A stretch of 64,000 bases of DNA from Candidatus Nitrosotalea okcheonensis (GTDB taxonomy: Archaea > Thermoproteota > Nitrososphaeria > Nitrososphaerales > Nitrosopumilaceae). Where the stretch lies: contig NZ_LT841358.1 in NCBI RefSeq assembly GCF_900177045.1, forward strand, positions 17,073 through 81,072, read 5' to 3'. The position numbers were made by a program, and so were the translations under genes. This document shows positions 43,293-52,061 of this stretch, piece after piece; positions within the stretch are counted from its first letter, which is position 1; each line of letters opens with the position of its first letter. The notes beneath the pieces were generated by a model, which saw only the letters and a program-made list of their open reading frames with translations, was not told the origin of the DNA and ran no database searches.

Positions 43293-43462
43293 TATACTGT
43301 AAAATCGTATGATTCTATTAGTTAAATTAATTAAAGCACTTTTCATGTAATCGTTATTTTTGTATTACATTATTAGCACATGTCATGTTCATACTAAAAC
43401 TAGAGTAGAAAAGGTTACAGTATGCTCTGTCATACATATTATAATACTATGTTATACTGTAG
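43293..43462. promoter_or_regulatory. Divergent cdvC promoter with repeated ATACTGTA sites
   Basis: ATACTGTA occurs at 43294-43301 and 43454-43461, and its reverse TACAGTAT at 43416-43423. They lie between cdvC and the divergent orphan gene, the last one about 17 bp before its TTG start and the first 40 bp before cdvC. A common regulator is inferred. Confidence 0.45.
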
Positions 43463-43477
43463 TGAAAGGATATAGAT

Positions 43478-44812
43478 TTGGAGCCGCTTGAATTTTGTAA
43501 TGCTTGTTTTCAGAGGGGAAAACCCAATCTTTGTGAAACCTACAAAAATACGTTCACTAAAATCAATTCATTACAATTTTCCCAAAAAACTAGGTTAGAC
43601 AGGATTCTTACTAGATTAGAAATAAGGCCGCGTTCAGTTGATAAACGATGGACGCTGATCATTCCATCAGAAAAACGCAAAGAATTTCTTGATTCCTTGT
43701 GGGGGATAAATGTCACAGTACATACGTTAGAGGACCATGTCAAGGTCATAACACAACTCTATAAACCAGAGGTGAGAAAATTAGGTGTTAGAGAACAAAT
43801 CGAGCTTCCAACACCTGAATCATGGGAAGAATTTGATCCAAAATCAAGAGACTGGATTCCTCTCAAAGTTGTTATAAAAAAAGAAAAATTCTATGCTCAG
43901 GTAAATCTGGGAAATGTACTCAAGTGTTCAAGTTTTGAAGGAACAACATATTTTCGTACTTACCTAAATGCTGATACTCCAACGCTTACCCATATGGAAA
44001 AACGTGCGGTATACAACATCGTTTCTACTATATCTGAACCCATTACCGCTATCTGGAAGCATGATGATAGTGGCCAGCGCGGATTTATTGGATATGATCA
44101 ATTGTTAAACATACCTGATGAAATTTTTAATGTTCTGCGAAGGCTGGCAACTGTAGATAAGAGGGTTCCAGATACTATGATATTTGAAAATAATGATTTT
44201 GAATTGATAAAAACGGTACTAGGTTGTATCAAAATTGAACTGATCGTGTCTTCTGAAACAATAACTACTATATCTGATAAAAAATCTGATGTTCCATTAC
44301 TTATTGAAGGGATACAAAAAGATCGTCTCCAAGTTATGTTGAATATTATTAAAGAAATGGGCGGTAAAATCGAGATTGAAAAAGACAGCCTCACTGTATT
44401 AGGTACACGTGGATTGATTAAGATAACATTTGTAGATGATGACAAGAGCTCACAAGATGGCAATATGATGAAAATCTCTGTATCTGCTCTTGAAGATCCA
44501 CCAAGATTTGCAGAGATATTAGTGATGGTGAAAAAAAGACTTGGTCTTCTTGACCTACCGCTTGAGAATGTACTTAGTCAACACTGGCCAATAATTTCAG
44601 ATAACGATCTACAGTATATAATACAGACTGCAATCTCATGGTGGTCAAGTAACCCTGTATTGGCTACAAAAATAATTGGTGATGCCGAAAAATTTGCCAA
44701 AGTAAAAGAATGGAATGCAAAAATCAAAGAAGGCAAGATCCGTTCTACCCTTGACACCATAACACTTGGGAAGATAGTGAAACAAAAGGAATCAAATAAA
44801 TTCACAAAATAA
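43478..44812 (+). CDS. Unknown protein divergent from cdvC, 444 aa
   Basis: I recognise no family. The N-terminus has FCNACFQRGKPNLCETY, four cysteines that may bind zinc. The rest is alpha/beta with several KVVIKKEKFYAQVNLGNVL-type strands and a helical end (WWSSNPVLATKIIGDAEKFAKV). No signal peptide or membrane helix. It starts with TTG 43478. Sharing a promoter with cdvC and ATACTGTA sites, it may work in division or membrane remodelling, but that rests only on location. Confidence 0.65.
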   Translation: MEPLEFCNACFQRGKPNLCETYKNTFTKINSLQFSQKTRLDRILTRLEIRPRSVDKRWTLIIPSEKRKEFLDSLWGINVTVHTLEDHVKVITQLYKPEVRKLGVREQIELPTPESWEEFDPKSRDWIPLKVVIKKEKFYAQVNLGNVLKCSSFEGTTYFRTYLNADTPTLTHMEKRAVYNIVSTISEPITAIWKHDDSGQRGFIGYDQLLNIPDEIFNVLRRLATVDKRVPDTMIFENNDFELIKTVLGCIKIELIVSSETITTISDKKSDVPLLIEGIQKDRLQVMLNIIKEMGGKIEIEKDSLTVLGTRGLIKITFVDDDKSSQDGNMMKISVSALEDPPRFAEILVMVKKRLGLLDLPLENVLSQHWPIISDNDLQYIIQTAISWWSSNPVLATKIIGDAEKFAKVKEWNAKIKEGKIRSTLDTITLGKIVKQKESNKFTK

Positions 44813-44873
44813 TCTGTAGCATACTTCATAAGCAAAATATGAAAATTTAGTATCTATACGCTTGCCATATGTG

Positions 44874-45275
44874 TTAACATACCAGATCTGCTTTTTTGAT
44901 ATTATTCATTTTTTCCATAATGCTGTTTTTGAGTTGAATTGGATTCAAACCGGGTCTTGAAACTACCAAAATAACATAGTTGAAAAATTCAAATAAAAGT
45001 GTGGTAGATCTCTCCCTTTCAAGAATTGAGCTTTTCACTTTCCCAAATTCATCGTCATGATCCCGGTTCATTGATATCTGAAGAACACATTGCATGAAGA
45101 ACATCTCTTTTTTTTGCATAGTTAATATCTTGTCTATTCCATTTTCTCTTGCCTTGGTTTCTATGACTCTACCTTTGTGGTTTAAAACTGCAACAAATTC
45201 TACGTCATTATCTAAATTGGCAATGTCGTTACATAAAATGTCAAATTCAAAATAGTTATCATGTATTATTGACAT
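44874..45275 (-). CDS. DUF6659-like protein, 133 aa
   Basis: Paralogue of the protein at 36755: FEFDILCNDIANLDNDVEFV, VLNHKGRVIETKA, KKEMFFMQCVLQISMNRDHD and FNYVILVVSRPGLNPIQLKN. Intact start and stop. A broken copy of its 3' end lies at 60474-60610. Function unknown. It is convergent with the orphan gene and divergent from the next gene. Confidence 0.65.
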   Translation of the reverse strand: MSIIHDNYFEFDILCNDIANLDNDVEFVAVLNHKGRVIETKARENGIDKILTMQKKEMFFMQCVLQISMNRDHDDEFGKVKSSILERERSTTLLFEFFNYVILVVSRPGLNPIQLKNSIMEKMNNIKKADLVC

Positions 45276-45338
45276 TACAACATGATGAAATTACTGACTC
45301 AAAAGGATGTGCCGTATAGAATGTTATTGTGTATGATG

Positions 45339-45346
45339 TCTATATA
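45339..45346. promoter_or_regulatory. CTATATAG site 1
   Basis: Palindromic 8-mer in the 160-bp space before the DUF6659-like gene (start 45275) and the ABM-like gene. One of five in the 45-56 kb phosphate region. Confidence 0.35.
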
Positions 45347-45469
45347 GAAAATAAGAAACTATGATGTGTTCATTTTTCCAATTATTTGCAAGTTTGATCC
45401 TTTGAGAACTGTAAAAGACAATCAAGTTTTTATGTCATAATGCCATCTATTTTTCGAGCAAGTGCAATA

Positions 45470-45829
45470 ATGGAATCGATCACAATATTGGTACAGTATA
45501 AGATAAAAAAGAAAAAACTTACCAAAGCAACTAATGCAATATTAGAGTATGTGGAACAAGTAAAAAAGAATGAGCCTGGAACAACTGAATACACGGTGTT
45601 TCAGGATGAAAGTGACCGTACTATGTTTATACATGTCATGTCTTTTGTCGACAAGGCTGCCAAAAAGACACATGAAAAAAGTGAATATCTAAAAAAGTTG
45701 AAAAAAATACTGGTCCCAATATCCAAGGGAAAAGCTGTGTATACCAGTATGGTAGCAGTACAATCTCCTATATCTGAGGAAAATGCTGAAGAAATTAGAA
45801 AAGACATGTCTTCACATGAACCCGTCTGA
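45470..45829 (+). CDS. Antibiotic-biosynthesis-monooxygenase-like (ABM) small protein
   Basis: From ATG 45470 the 119-aa protein follows the ABM ferredoxin-like fold: SITILVQYKIKKKKLTKATN, EPGTTEYTVFQDESDRTMFI, HVMSFVDKAAKKTHEKSEYL. Such proteins include heme-degrading and quinone monooxygenases as well as inactive members; no catalytic residues can be assigned. ATG 45440 would add ten residues. The function here is open. Confidence 0.7.
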   Translation: MESITILVQYKIKKKKLTKATNAILEYVEQVKKNEPGTTEYTVFQDESDRTMFIHVMSFVDKAAKKTHEKSEYLKKLKKILVPISKGKAVYTSMVAVQSPISEENAEEIRKDMSSHEPV

Positions 45830-45927
45830 TTTTATCTCTGATTCATTTCTTGCTGTATTGGCATTGTAATGATTTCTAGTTTTTACATGTGACAAAATTT
45901 TTATCGGCGTCTTGGATTTTATTCAAA

Positions 45928-46659
45928 TTATTGGTTACCTACACGCTGAAGAAAAACATCGATTCTTTTCTGAAGATCATTGTGTATCTCTAACACTGTT
46001 CTGTTTCCATTGATTGGTATTAGACCATATTTTTTTTGCATTGCGTGAAACTCTTGTGAAATTCTTTTCTGGTAAATCAAAAATGACTCGTACATGTCTT
46101 CTGACAGACCAATGTCAGCCCCTGACTCGTAATGGTCTAGTGTAGAATTCTTCTGGAACACCCTGTGTATCAATACGGATGGCTCCACATCTAAATAAAA
46201 CACAATGTCTGGCTTTATGGCAAACCCATACAAATTATGGCACCATGTTCTGTCCAGCCCTCTTACCAAGTTTCTTGCTATGAGGGTGTAAATGTACCTG
46301 TCCGCAAGTACAATGTATCCTGCCTGTAACGCGGGTATAATCTTGTATTCAAATTGGTCTGCAAAATCTGCAGCATAGTACAACGCTAGAGTTTTTCTTC
46401 CTAGGTTGTAGTCTCTTTTTGCCTCTAATATTCCTCTGCCTACAAGCTCTGATCTTTTAAGGCCAGTATTGAGTACGGCGTGCCCGTCTGCCTCTAACCT
46501 CGTCGTAATCTCTTGGATTTGCGTACTGCGTCCTGATGCATCTGGACCTTCTATTACAATGAGTCTTCCCTTGATTTCTATCTCTTGTAGATTCTTTATT
46601 CCATGACCATAAAATTCAACAGTTCTCTTTCCAAGATCTTTGTATTTTGTTCGTGACAC
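45928..46659 (-). CDS. Thymidylate kinase-like protein with altered P-loop
   Basis: The 243-aa protein has a 30-residue N-terminal extension, then LIVIEGPDASGRSTQIQEI where the P-loop lysine is replaced by arginine (R44), LADRYIYTLIARNLVRGLDR for the DRY/base site, and KPDIVFYLDV. It is paralogous to its upstream neighbour, from which it starts 5 bp downstream. The missing P-loop lysine casts doubt on normal dTMP kinase activity; it may act on another phosphoryl acceptor, use arginine instead, or be regulatory. Confidence 0.8.
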   Translation of the reverse strand: MSRTKYKDLGKRTVEFYGHGIKNLQEIEIKGRLIVIEGPDASGRSTQIQEITTRLEADGHAVLNTGLKRSELVGRGILEAKRDYNLGRKTLALYYAADFADQFEYKIIPALQAGYIVLADRYIYTLIARNLVRGLDRTWCHNLYGFAIKPDIVFYLDVEPSVLIHRVFQKNSTLDHYESGADIGLSEDMYESFLIYQKRISQEFHAMQKKYGLIPINGNRTVLEIHNDLQKRIDVFLQRVGNQ

Positions 46660-46664
46660 TTTTC

Positions 46665-47342
46665 TTATCTCCTAGTTCTTGTCTTGTTTGCCTGATGACC
46701 TTCTAAAAGAGGCATTATTTTTTTTCTCACAATGTTCTGCTGTTCTTCGATATTCATTGTTCCATCTATTACTGTGAATTCTTCGTTTTCTGCAAGCGAA
46801 TCATACTGTTCAATTATCCTCCCCTGGAAAATTCTATAGCTCTCATATTGATCATTACTCAGGTTCATATCCATTCCAGCTTCGTAATACTTTAGCTTAG
46901 GTCTGCCTATCAGAATTCTGTCAACTGCAATATCGACTGGAACCTTAAAATAAAATGCAACATCAGGCTTTATTGCAAAATCATACACTTTCTTGACCCA
47001 TTCAGGATTACAACCTCTGACAATATCTCTTGCAAAAGCTGTATACACATATCTGTCTGCTAATACAAAATGACCAGCTCTTAGTAACGGTGAAATGTTT
47101 CTCTCATATCTGTCTGCAAAATCTGTGGCATGTAACAAGCTAAAAGTAGTTGGAGTAAGTAATCCTTTCTTCTTTCCTTTCGAAGTAATCTCCTTTACCA
47201 TCTCTGAAGAATTCCATTCTGACTTGAAAACACTGACACCTTTGTATGCTAACCATTTTTCTAAAAGATGAATCTGTGTGGATTTTCCTGAACCATCTAT
47301 GCCTTCAACTATGATTAGCTTTCCTCTGGATTCCGTCCTCAT
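46665..47342 (-). CDS. Thymidylate kinase-like protein
   Basis: dTMP kinase family, 225 aa. Intact P-loop VEGIDGSGKSTQIHLLEKW (GIDGSGKS at 14-21), LADRYVYTAFARDIVRG and KPDVAFYFKVPVDIAVDRIL. It would phosphorylate dTMP or a related nucleotide with ATP. The second gene follows after 5 bp. The pair lies next to SixA and Ppx/GppA, so a role connected with nucleotide or polyphosphate turnover is possible; a housekeeping tmk elsewhere cannot be excluded. Confidence 0.88.
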   Translation of the reverse strand: MRTESRGKLIIVEGIDGSGKSTQIHLLEKWLAYKGVSVFKSEWNSSEMVKEITSKGKKKGLLTPTTFSLLHATDFADRYERNISPLLRAGHFVLADRYVYTAFARDIVRGCNPEWVKKVYDFAIKPDVAFYFKVPVDIAVDRILIGRPKLKYYEAGMDMNLSNDQYESYRIFQGRIIEQYDSLAENEEFTVIDGTMNIEEQQNIVRKKIMPLLEGHQANKTRTRR

Positions 47343-47441
47343 TCTTGATTCACTATGATATGAGGCAATTTTAGGTTTTACAGAAGTTACTACGCTTTTT
47401 CACCTACCATTTGTTTTGTAGATAGGTGTAATGACTGTGAT

Positions 47442-47449
47442 CTATATAG
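47442..47449. promoter_or_regulatory. CTATATAG site 2
   Basis: In the 232-bp space between the kinase pair (start 47342) and sixA (start 47575), so it could serve either direction. That gap also holds a TATA-like CATAAATATG near 47544-47553 about 26 nt before the sixA ATG, suggesting a leaderless mRNA. Confidence 0.35.
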
Positions 47450-47574
47450 TAATTGTAACTCTATGAAACATATGACACCATGATTTGTATTTTCAAGATC
47501 TGGTCACTTCTAACCTGTTGATGGAATGCCAATTCCTTCAACTCATAAATATGTGAAAAATTGATGACTGGTAA

Positions 47575-48066
47575 ATGGATCTACTGATACTACGACACGG
47601 TGAGGCGGGAAGACATTCTTTGTCTCCGGGGGATTATAAAAGACAACTTACTTCAGAAGGAAGACAAGAAATTGTAGATTTGTCACATGGTCTACGTTCT
47701 TTGAAGGTAAAATTGGATTATGTTTTTACTAGTCCTCTTTCACGTGCCAAACAAACAGCCGAGATCGTGGCAAAATCTCTAAAATACGCCTGCAAAATTG
47801 AAGAACTTGATTCTTTAAAGCCAGAAGGTAACAGACTAGAGTTTTACTCGGTCTTGTCAAAATTAAAGCGTGATTCTGTGGTGCTCATAGTAGGTCATGA
47901 ACCATACCTTAGTGAAATGATAAGTGAAGCAATATCTCAGTCTGATTGCAGAATACGTCTAAAGAAAGCTGGCCTGGCAAGGATAAGAGTGATCTCAACA
48001 CTCCCAAAAATCAAAGGCGAATTGAGATGGCTGCTTGTCCCGAAACATCTAAACAAAATTACATGA
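47575..48066 (+). CDS. sixA: Phosphohistidine phosphatase SixA-like
   Basis: Histidine-phosphatase superfamily, 163 aa. The RHG catalytic motif is at residues 7-9 (LLILRHGEAG); TSPLSRAKQTAEIV and the second histidine in VLIVGHEPYLSEMI complete the site. SixA-type proteins remove phosphate from histidine. Followed after 108 bp by Ppx/GppA and then CHAD: these three families are often neighbours. Confidence 0.88.
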   Translation: MDLLILRHGEAGRHSLSPGDYKRQLTSEGRQEIVDLSHGLRSLKVKLDYVFTSPLSRAKQTAEIVAKSLKYACKIEELDSLKPEGNRLEFYSVLSKLKRDSVVLIVGHEPYLSEMISEAISQSDCRIRLKKAGLARIRVISTLPKIKGELRWLLVPKHLNKIT

Positions 48067-48174
48067 GATCTTTACGTTTTCTATATTTTTCATTTAGTAA
48101 AAAAATGTAAATCAGAAGTAGATTAATAGTGACATGTTAGTATCAATGCAGGTAATGTTTAACTGAAAATATCT

Positions 48175-49674
48175 GTGATTGATCTCGGCTTTAACTCTGC
48201 CAAACTCGTAATCTATAATGTTAAAGATGATGATTCGTTTGATGTTTATCAACAAGAAGGAGTCAAAGTGAGGTTGGGGGAAGGACTTGACAAAAAAGAC
48301 CTGCTAGAAAAAAAACCCATGTTAAGGGCAATTGATACACTAAAAATTTTCAGAGAGATAATCCAACTGAATCCGATAAAATCTGTCTTGCCCATTGCTA
48401 CTAGTGCAGTAAGAGAAGCAGGTAATCGTAATGACTTTGTCAGTTCTGTTTTCAAAGAAACTGGATTTAATTTCAAAGTTTTATCTGAACGAGAAGAAGC
48501 CTTGTATTCTTATGTCGGAGCAATAAAATCACTTCATATTCCTGATACATTATTCTTTGACATTGGAGGGGGTAGTCTGGAGATTGTCCACGCAGAACGA
48601 TTCAAGATAAAAAAAGTGATCTCATTGCCATTGGGATCTTTGAGATTGACAAACCAATTTGATGGAAAAAAAGGCAGACTTACTAGCAAGAATCTTAAAA
48701 ACCTTCATAGACATGTCTGGGATCTTCTACCCAGCAAAAAAGATCTTGGTCTTGGCAAAGATACTAAACTTGTGGGAGTTGGGGGTGCACTGCGTGCATT
48801 GGCCAGGTATGAACAAAGACTGTCTGGATATCCTCTGGATAAAATTCATAATTATAAAATTAGTCACAAATCACTTGATTCAACAGTTGACAAACTGTCA
48901 AAGATGAAATCTGATGACATTTCCAAGATTTCAGTCATAGGTTCAAGCAGGGCAGAAACGATTGTGGCAGGATCTTGTGTGATTAATACACTAATGGAAA
49001 AATATGGCTTTTCAAATCTGCATATAAGCAATCACGGACTCAGAGAGGGGGCACTTTCAATATTTCTAGAGGATCCAAAGATGTATGATGATGGAAATAT
49101 TACTGCCGAACAAATTCGAAAGATAATAGGTCTTGGTACACAACAAAAAACAAGTCCAGAAAAACAGGATCTTCTTAACAATTTGTATTCTATGCAACTA
49201 ATTTCTAAAAGGGAAAGAAACATACTTGATTACGCTGAAAAAAATATATCTGAAAAATCATCGTATAGTAATCCCCAGAGTGTTTTCTATTCAATTATGG
49301 ATGAAGATCTATCACTTGATCATACCGATCATCTAGTTTTGGGGCTTTCTCTTGTTCATGCACGACATTCAAAGACATCCGATTGGCTATTTTCAAGATA
49401 CAAAACAATCTTGTCTGAACAGGATAAGGTATCAATGAAAAAAATATCTGTACTACTTATCCTACGAAAGATTCTTGATAGGACCAAATCGAAGGCTGAA
49501 TTAAAATTACACGGTTCCAGAATAGTGGAGTTTGTTGTAACTCCATCAAGGTCTACTCAAACTTTTCTACTCAAAGACGCATTGAGAAAATTTGAGGCCA
49601 TGTTTGATGTCAAGGTGATTCTATCAACCCGCCCATATCCCGGAAGCTCGCATAGTGTCATATTAGAACTTTAA
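48175..49674 (+). CDS. ppx: Exopolyphosphatase/guanosine pentaphosphatase (Ppx/GppA)
   Basis: Actin-fold phosphohydrolase of 499 aa. N-terminal VIDLGFNSAKLVIYNV-type phosphate loop, PIATSAVREAGNR, the catalytic-region LSEREEALYSYVGAI and FFDIGGGSLEIV, and GSSRAETIVAGSCVI. A C-terminal HD-like helical domain follows from about residue 310. It degrades polyphosphate from the end, or ppGpp relatives. Start GTG 48175 gives a slightly short N-terminus but an upstream stop excludes more. Its end overlaps the convergent CHAD gene by 12 bp. Confidence 0.92.
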   Translation: MIDLGFNSAKLVIYNVKDDDSFDVYQQEGVKVRLGEGLDKKDLLEKKPMLRAIDTLKIFREIIQLNPIKSVLPIATSAVREAGNRNDFVSSVFKETGFNFKVLSEREEALYSYVGAIKSLHIPDTLFFDIGGGSLEIVHAERFKIKKVISLPLGSLRLTNQFDGKKGRLTSKNLKNLHRHVWDLLPSKKDLGLGKDTKLVGVGGALRALARYEQRLSGYPLDKIHNYKISHKSLDSTVDKLSKMKSDDISKISVIGSSRAETIVAGSCVINTLMEKYGFSNLHISNHGLREGALSIFLEDPKMYDDGNITAEQIRKIIGLGTQQKTSPEKQDLLNNLYSMQLISKRERNILDYAEKNISEKSSYSNPQSVFYSIMDEDLSLDHTDHLVLGLSLVHARHSKTSDWLFSRYKTILSEQDKVSMKKISVLLILRKILDRTKSKAELKLHGSRIVEFVVTPSRSTQTFLLKDALRKFEAMFDVKVILSTRPYPGSSHSVILEL

Positions 49675-50499
49675 ACCAAAATTATCTGCTTTTGGGTATT
49701 TTCTAAAAAAAGTAACAAATGTGTTATACTTCTTGTTTCGTTCCATCGTCTCTGCTGATATGATGTCTGAATATCTTGAATTTTGTTCAATACTTTTGAG
49801 ATAGTTGATTATAATATCGCTATCATGAATCTCTCCAAGCATGTCCTGGATATTTTTTAAATTTTTGAGCACATCGAAAGTTGTTTTTTTGTCTGACGAA
49901 AACTCAAGGGAATATCGCAATTTTTTAAAGTCTTTTCTGAGCATGTGGAGCTCATCAATTTTTTCCTCATCTCTTAGTGCAATTATTGTATTTTTCTGTA
50001 TGTTCAATACTATGCAGTCTAAAACCTTGAGATATTTTTTTTCCAATTTTGATTCTTTCAAAGCCGATTTGGGAATTTCAAGGCTGGGCAAGCGTGATAT
50101 CTTGAGTGCTAGTCTGTTGGCATTTTCAATGTGTTCAATCCTAGAATTTTTTAACGACTGGACTAGACTCAGCGTCCTGTCTGGGTATTTTGATGTCATG
50201 TTTGCACAAATTATGTCAAAATCTCTTATCTTTGCATTCATTTTGAAAAATTTCCTGTCTTGCTTTATGTTATTTTTAATCTTACTCTGTTCTCTTGTAC
50301 TCTTTGGAAGAATTTTGTATGCCGTTTCTAGGCGTCTAACTGATACTCTGATGTCATGTATGTTCTCATCATTAGGGTCTTCTATGTATTGGATAAGTTT
50401 TTGATTAAAGTTGTCTGAAGTCCTTTTAAATTTTTTAAGAAATATATTCTTACTAATCTTTATGGGTTTCTTCATTTTATTATTCATGATATGTGTCAT
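49663..50499 (-). CDS. CHAD domain protein
   Basis: The 278-aa helical protein has the conserved CHAD pieces: EDPNDENIHDIRVSVRRLET, ELHMLRKDFKKLRYSLEF and LGEIHDSDIIINYLK, each with the histidines and basic residues that line a phosphate-binding channel. CHAD proteins bind inorganic polyphosphate. Convergent neighbour of Ppx/GppA, so both polyP-binding and polyP-cleaving functions lie together. Confidence 0.92.
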   Translation of the reverse strand: MTHIMNNKMKKPIKISKNIFLKKFKRTSDNFNQKLIQYIEDPNDENIHDIRVSVRRLETAYKILPKSTREQSKIKNNIKQDRKFFKMNAKIRDFDIICANMTSKYPDRTLSLVQSLKNSRIEHIENANRLALKISRLPSLEIPKSALKESKLEKKYLKVLDCIVLNIQKNTIIALRDEEKIDELHMLRKDFKKLRYSLEFSSDKKTTFDVLKNLKNIQDMLGEIHDSDIIINYLKSIEQNSRYSDIISAETMERNKKYNTFVTFFRKYPKADNFGLKF

Positions 50500-50589
50500 T
50501 TCTTTTAAGTTCTAGCAATTATTTTGATGCAACAGGATGTTAAAAATTACATGACTTGATGTTGTTACATTGTATGAAATTTAATCTTA

Positions 50590-50745
50590 CTATGATATTG
50601 CCTTTATGAAAAACATTATAACAAATGACACTGCTGCGCTGGCAGGTATGGTAATTATCCATGCCCACACAATTCTCTTTCCTACACCCCATCTCACTGC
50701 TGACATTCTTCTTACTGCTCCTACTTCCATTGTGATCCAAAGCAT
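50590..50745 (-). pseudogene. Remnant of a PiT-family phosphate transporter (C-terminus)
   Basis: A 51-aa frame whose sequence GAVRRMSAVRWGVGKRIVWA followed by WIITIPASAAVSF matches the conserved C-terminal end of PiT (PitA) transporters, where R-W-x-x-x-x-x-I-x-x-A-W-x-x-T-x-P-x-S is typical. A stop lies right before its ATG and no further PiT sequence is upstream, so about 90% of the gene has been lost. It stays open, so expression as a small membrane peptide is possible. Confidence 0.75.
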
Positions 50746-50805
50746 TTTTCATTGAATCATTTTTAGAAATTAGTGAATCTAGACGGAATAATTACGCCCA
50801 TTCCT

Positions 50806-50819
50806 CATCTATATAGGAC
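50806..50819. promoter_or_regulatory. CTATATAG site 3 (CATCTATATAGGAC)
   Basis: Lies upstream of the PiT remnant on the minus strand and downstream of the AbrB-PhoU gene; a second similar CTGTATAGATG is at 50827-50837. Confidence 0.35.
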
Positions 50820-50870
50820 ATGAAATCTGTATAGATGAAAAATACTTGCGATCTGTCTGTATAATGTGCT

Positions 50871-51923
50871 TTAGAGTGAATTATTTTCTGAAATTACATC
50901 CTGCACTGTTTCATTAATGACTGCTTCCGCAATATCACTTGAATATTCTGCAGTTCTGCGAATGTCTTCGAGAACAAACTTGATAACACTAGAATATTTC
51001 TTTGATTCCTCTAGACTATCTGTGAATTCTCTTTCTTTCTCAGATATTCTGCGTGCATTTGATGCAACATTGTCTGCAAGAGTATAATCCCTTTTATTTA
51101 GAGCTAAAATGGAATCTTCAAAGACCTTGAGTGATTCTTCGCTTAGGCGTGTTATTTTTTGTATCAATGCTGGTTCCAAAGTTGATTTTAGGAATTTTAT
51201 TCTGCTAGCAATTGATACTGCATGATCTGCGATTCTCTCAATCGACTTGACTACTATTCTATAACTAATACAATCTGATGGTTTTTTAAGTCCTATGTCC
51301 CGGAGGATCTTTTCATGTTCAACCGCAAGTGTCAAGTTCCGTAGTATGTATAAACTGAATCTATCTACTTCATCATCTAGATGAGTGATCTCTTCACCTA
51401 ATTCCACATCCATTTCTTTTAATGCATCAATTGCCTGTCTATGCATCGTTGATGTGAGTAAAAACATTCTCTTGAGTGCATCACTTATTGAAAGTTCTGG
51501 AAGGCTGGTTAAAATCTGGATTGTAATGGATTCTGAGGTAGACTCTACTATCTCTGTTCCGATCATATTTTTTCTTACAAGGTCTCTTATTGCTTGCTTG
51601 TGTTCTATCTGAATTCTGCCTCCCTTTGCACGTATCTCGATAATCTGATAACCTGCCAAATACATTGCAATAGCTTTTCTCTGAATTGATTCGACAGAAT
51701 CTTTCTGGCTTATGACCGTCTTTGATTTTGAGATCTTTGGAGATGAATAGTTTTGTGTTGGTAATATTGAGAGCGATTTATTCACATTTTTAATTATTGA
51801 AACTGGATCTCCTGTTTTTAGTTTGAGCTCATCAACCCATTTTTTTGGAAGAGATAAAACATATGTAGATCCACCCACGAGTTGTAGTTTTCTGACCTCT
51901 TTTTCATTTAGTGTTTCTGACAA
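50871..51923 (-). CDS. AbrB/SpoVT domain plus PhoU repeats, phosphate regulator
   Basis: The N-terminus holds a swapped-hairpin AbrB-like DNA-binding domain (RKLQLVGGSTYVLSLPKKWV, ELKLKTGDPVSI); the remainder is two PhoU three-helix repeats (SDALKRMFLLTSTMHRQAID, VDRFSLYILRNLTLAVEHEK, DHAVSIASRIKFL, SLKVFEDSILALNKRDYTLA). This combination is a common archaeal phosphate regulator that probably reads Pst status through its PhoU part. The frame extends to a TTG at 51971, but CTATATAG at 51979-51986 would be too close, so TTG 51923 is preferred. Divergent from pstC. Confidence 0.85.
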   Translation of the reverse strand: MSETLNEKEVRKLQLVGGSTYVLSLPKKWVDELKLKTGDPVSIIKNVNKSLSILPTQNYSSPKISKSKTVISQKDSVESIQRKAIAMYLAGYQIIEIRAKGGRIQIEHKQAIRDLVRKNMIGTEIVESTSESITIQILTSLPELSISDALKRMFLLTSTMHRQAIDALKEMDVELGEEITHLDDEVDRFSLYILRNLTLAVEHEKILRDIGLKKPSDCISYRIVVKSIERIADHAVSIASRIKFLKSTLEPALIQKITRLSEESLKVFEDSILALNKRDYTLADNVASNARRISEKEREFTDSLEESKKYSSVIKFVLEDIRRTAEYSSDIAEAVINETVQDVISENNSL

Positions 51924-51978
51924 TGCACATATTGTACTTCTTATAGTTAAAGCACTTGTCTCCCAATTCAATATATCT

Positions 51979-51986
51979 CTATATAG
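51979..51986. promoter_or_regulatory. CTATATAG site 4, between AbrB-PhoU and pstC
   Basis: Near the middle of the divergent promoter region, next to a second CTATAG; AT-rich enough to double as TATA box. Confidence 0.4.
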
Positions 51987-52061
51987 TTCTATAGTGGACT
52001 ATGAAATCTAAGAAATTATGGTCGATCCTCTCATATCTTGTCTTACAATCCTGTATGTTAT

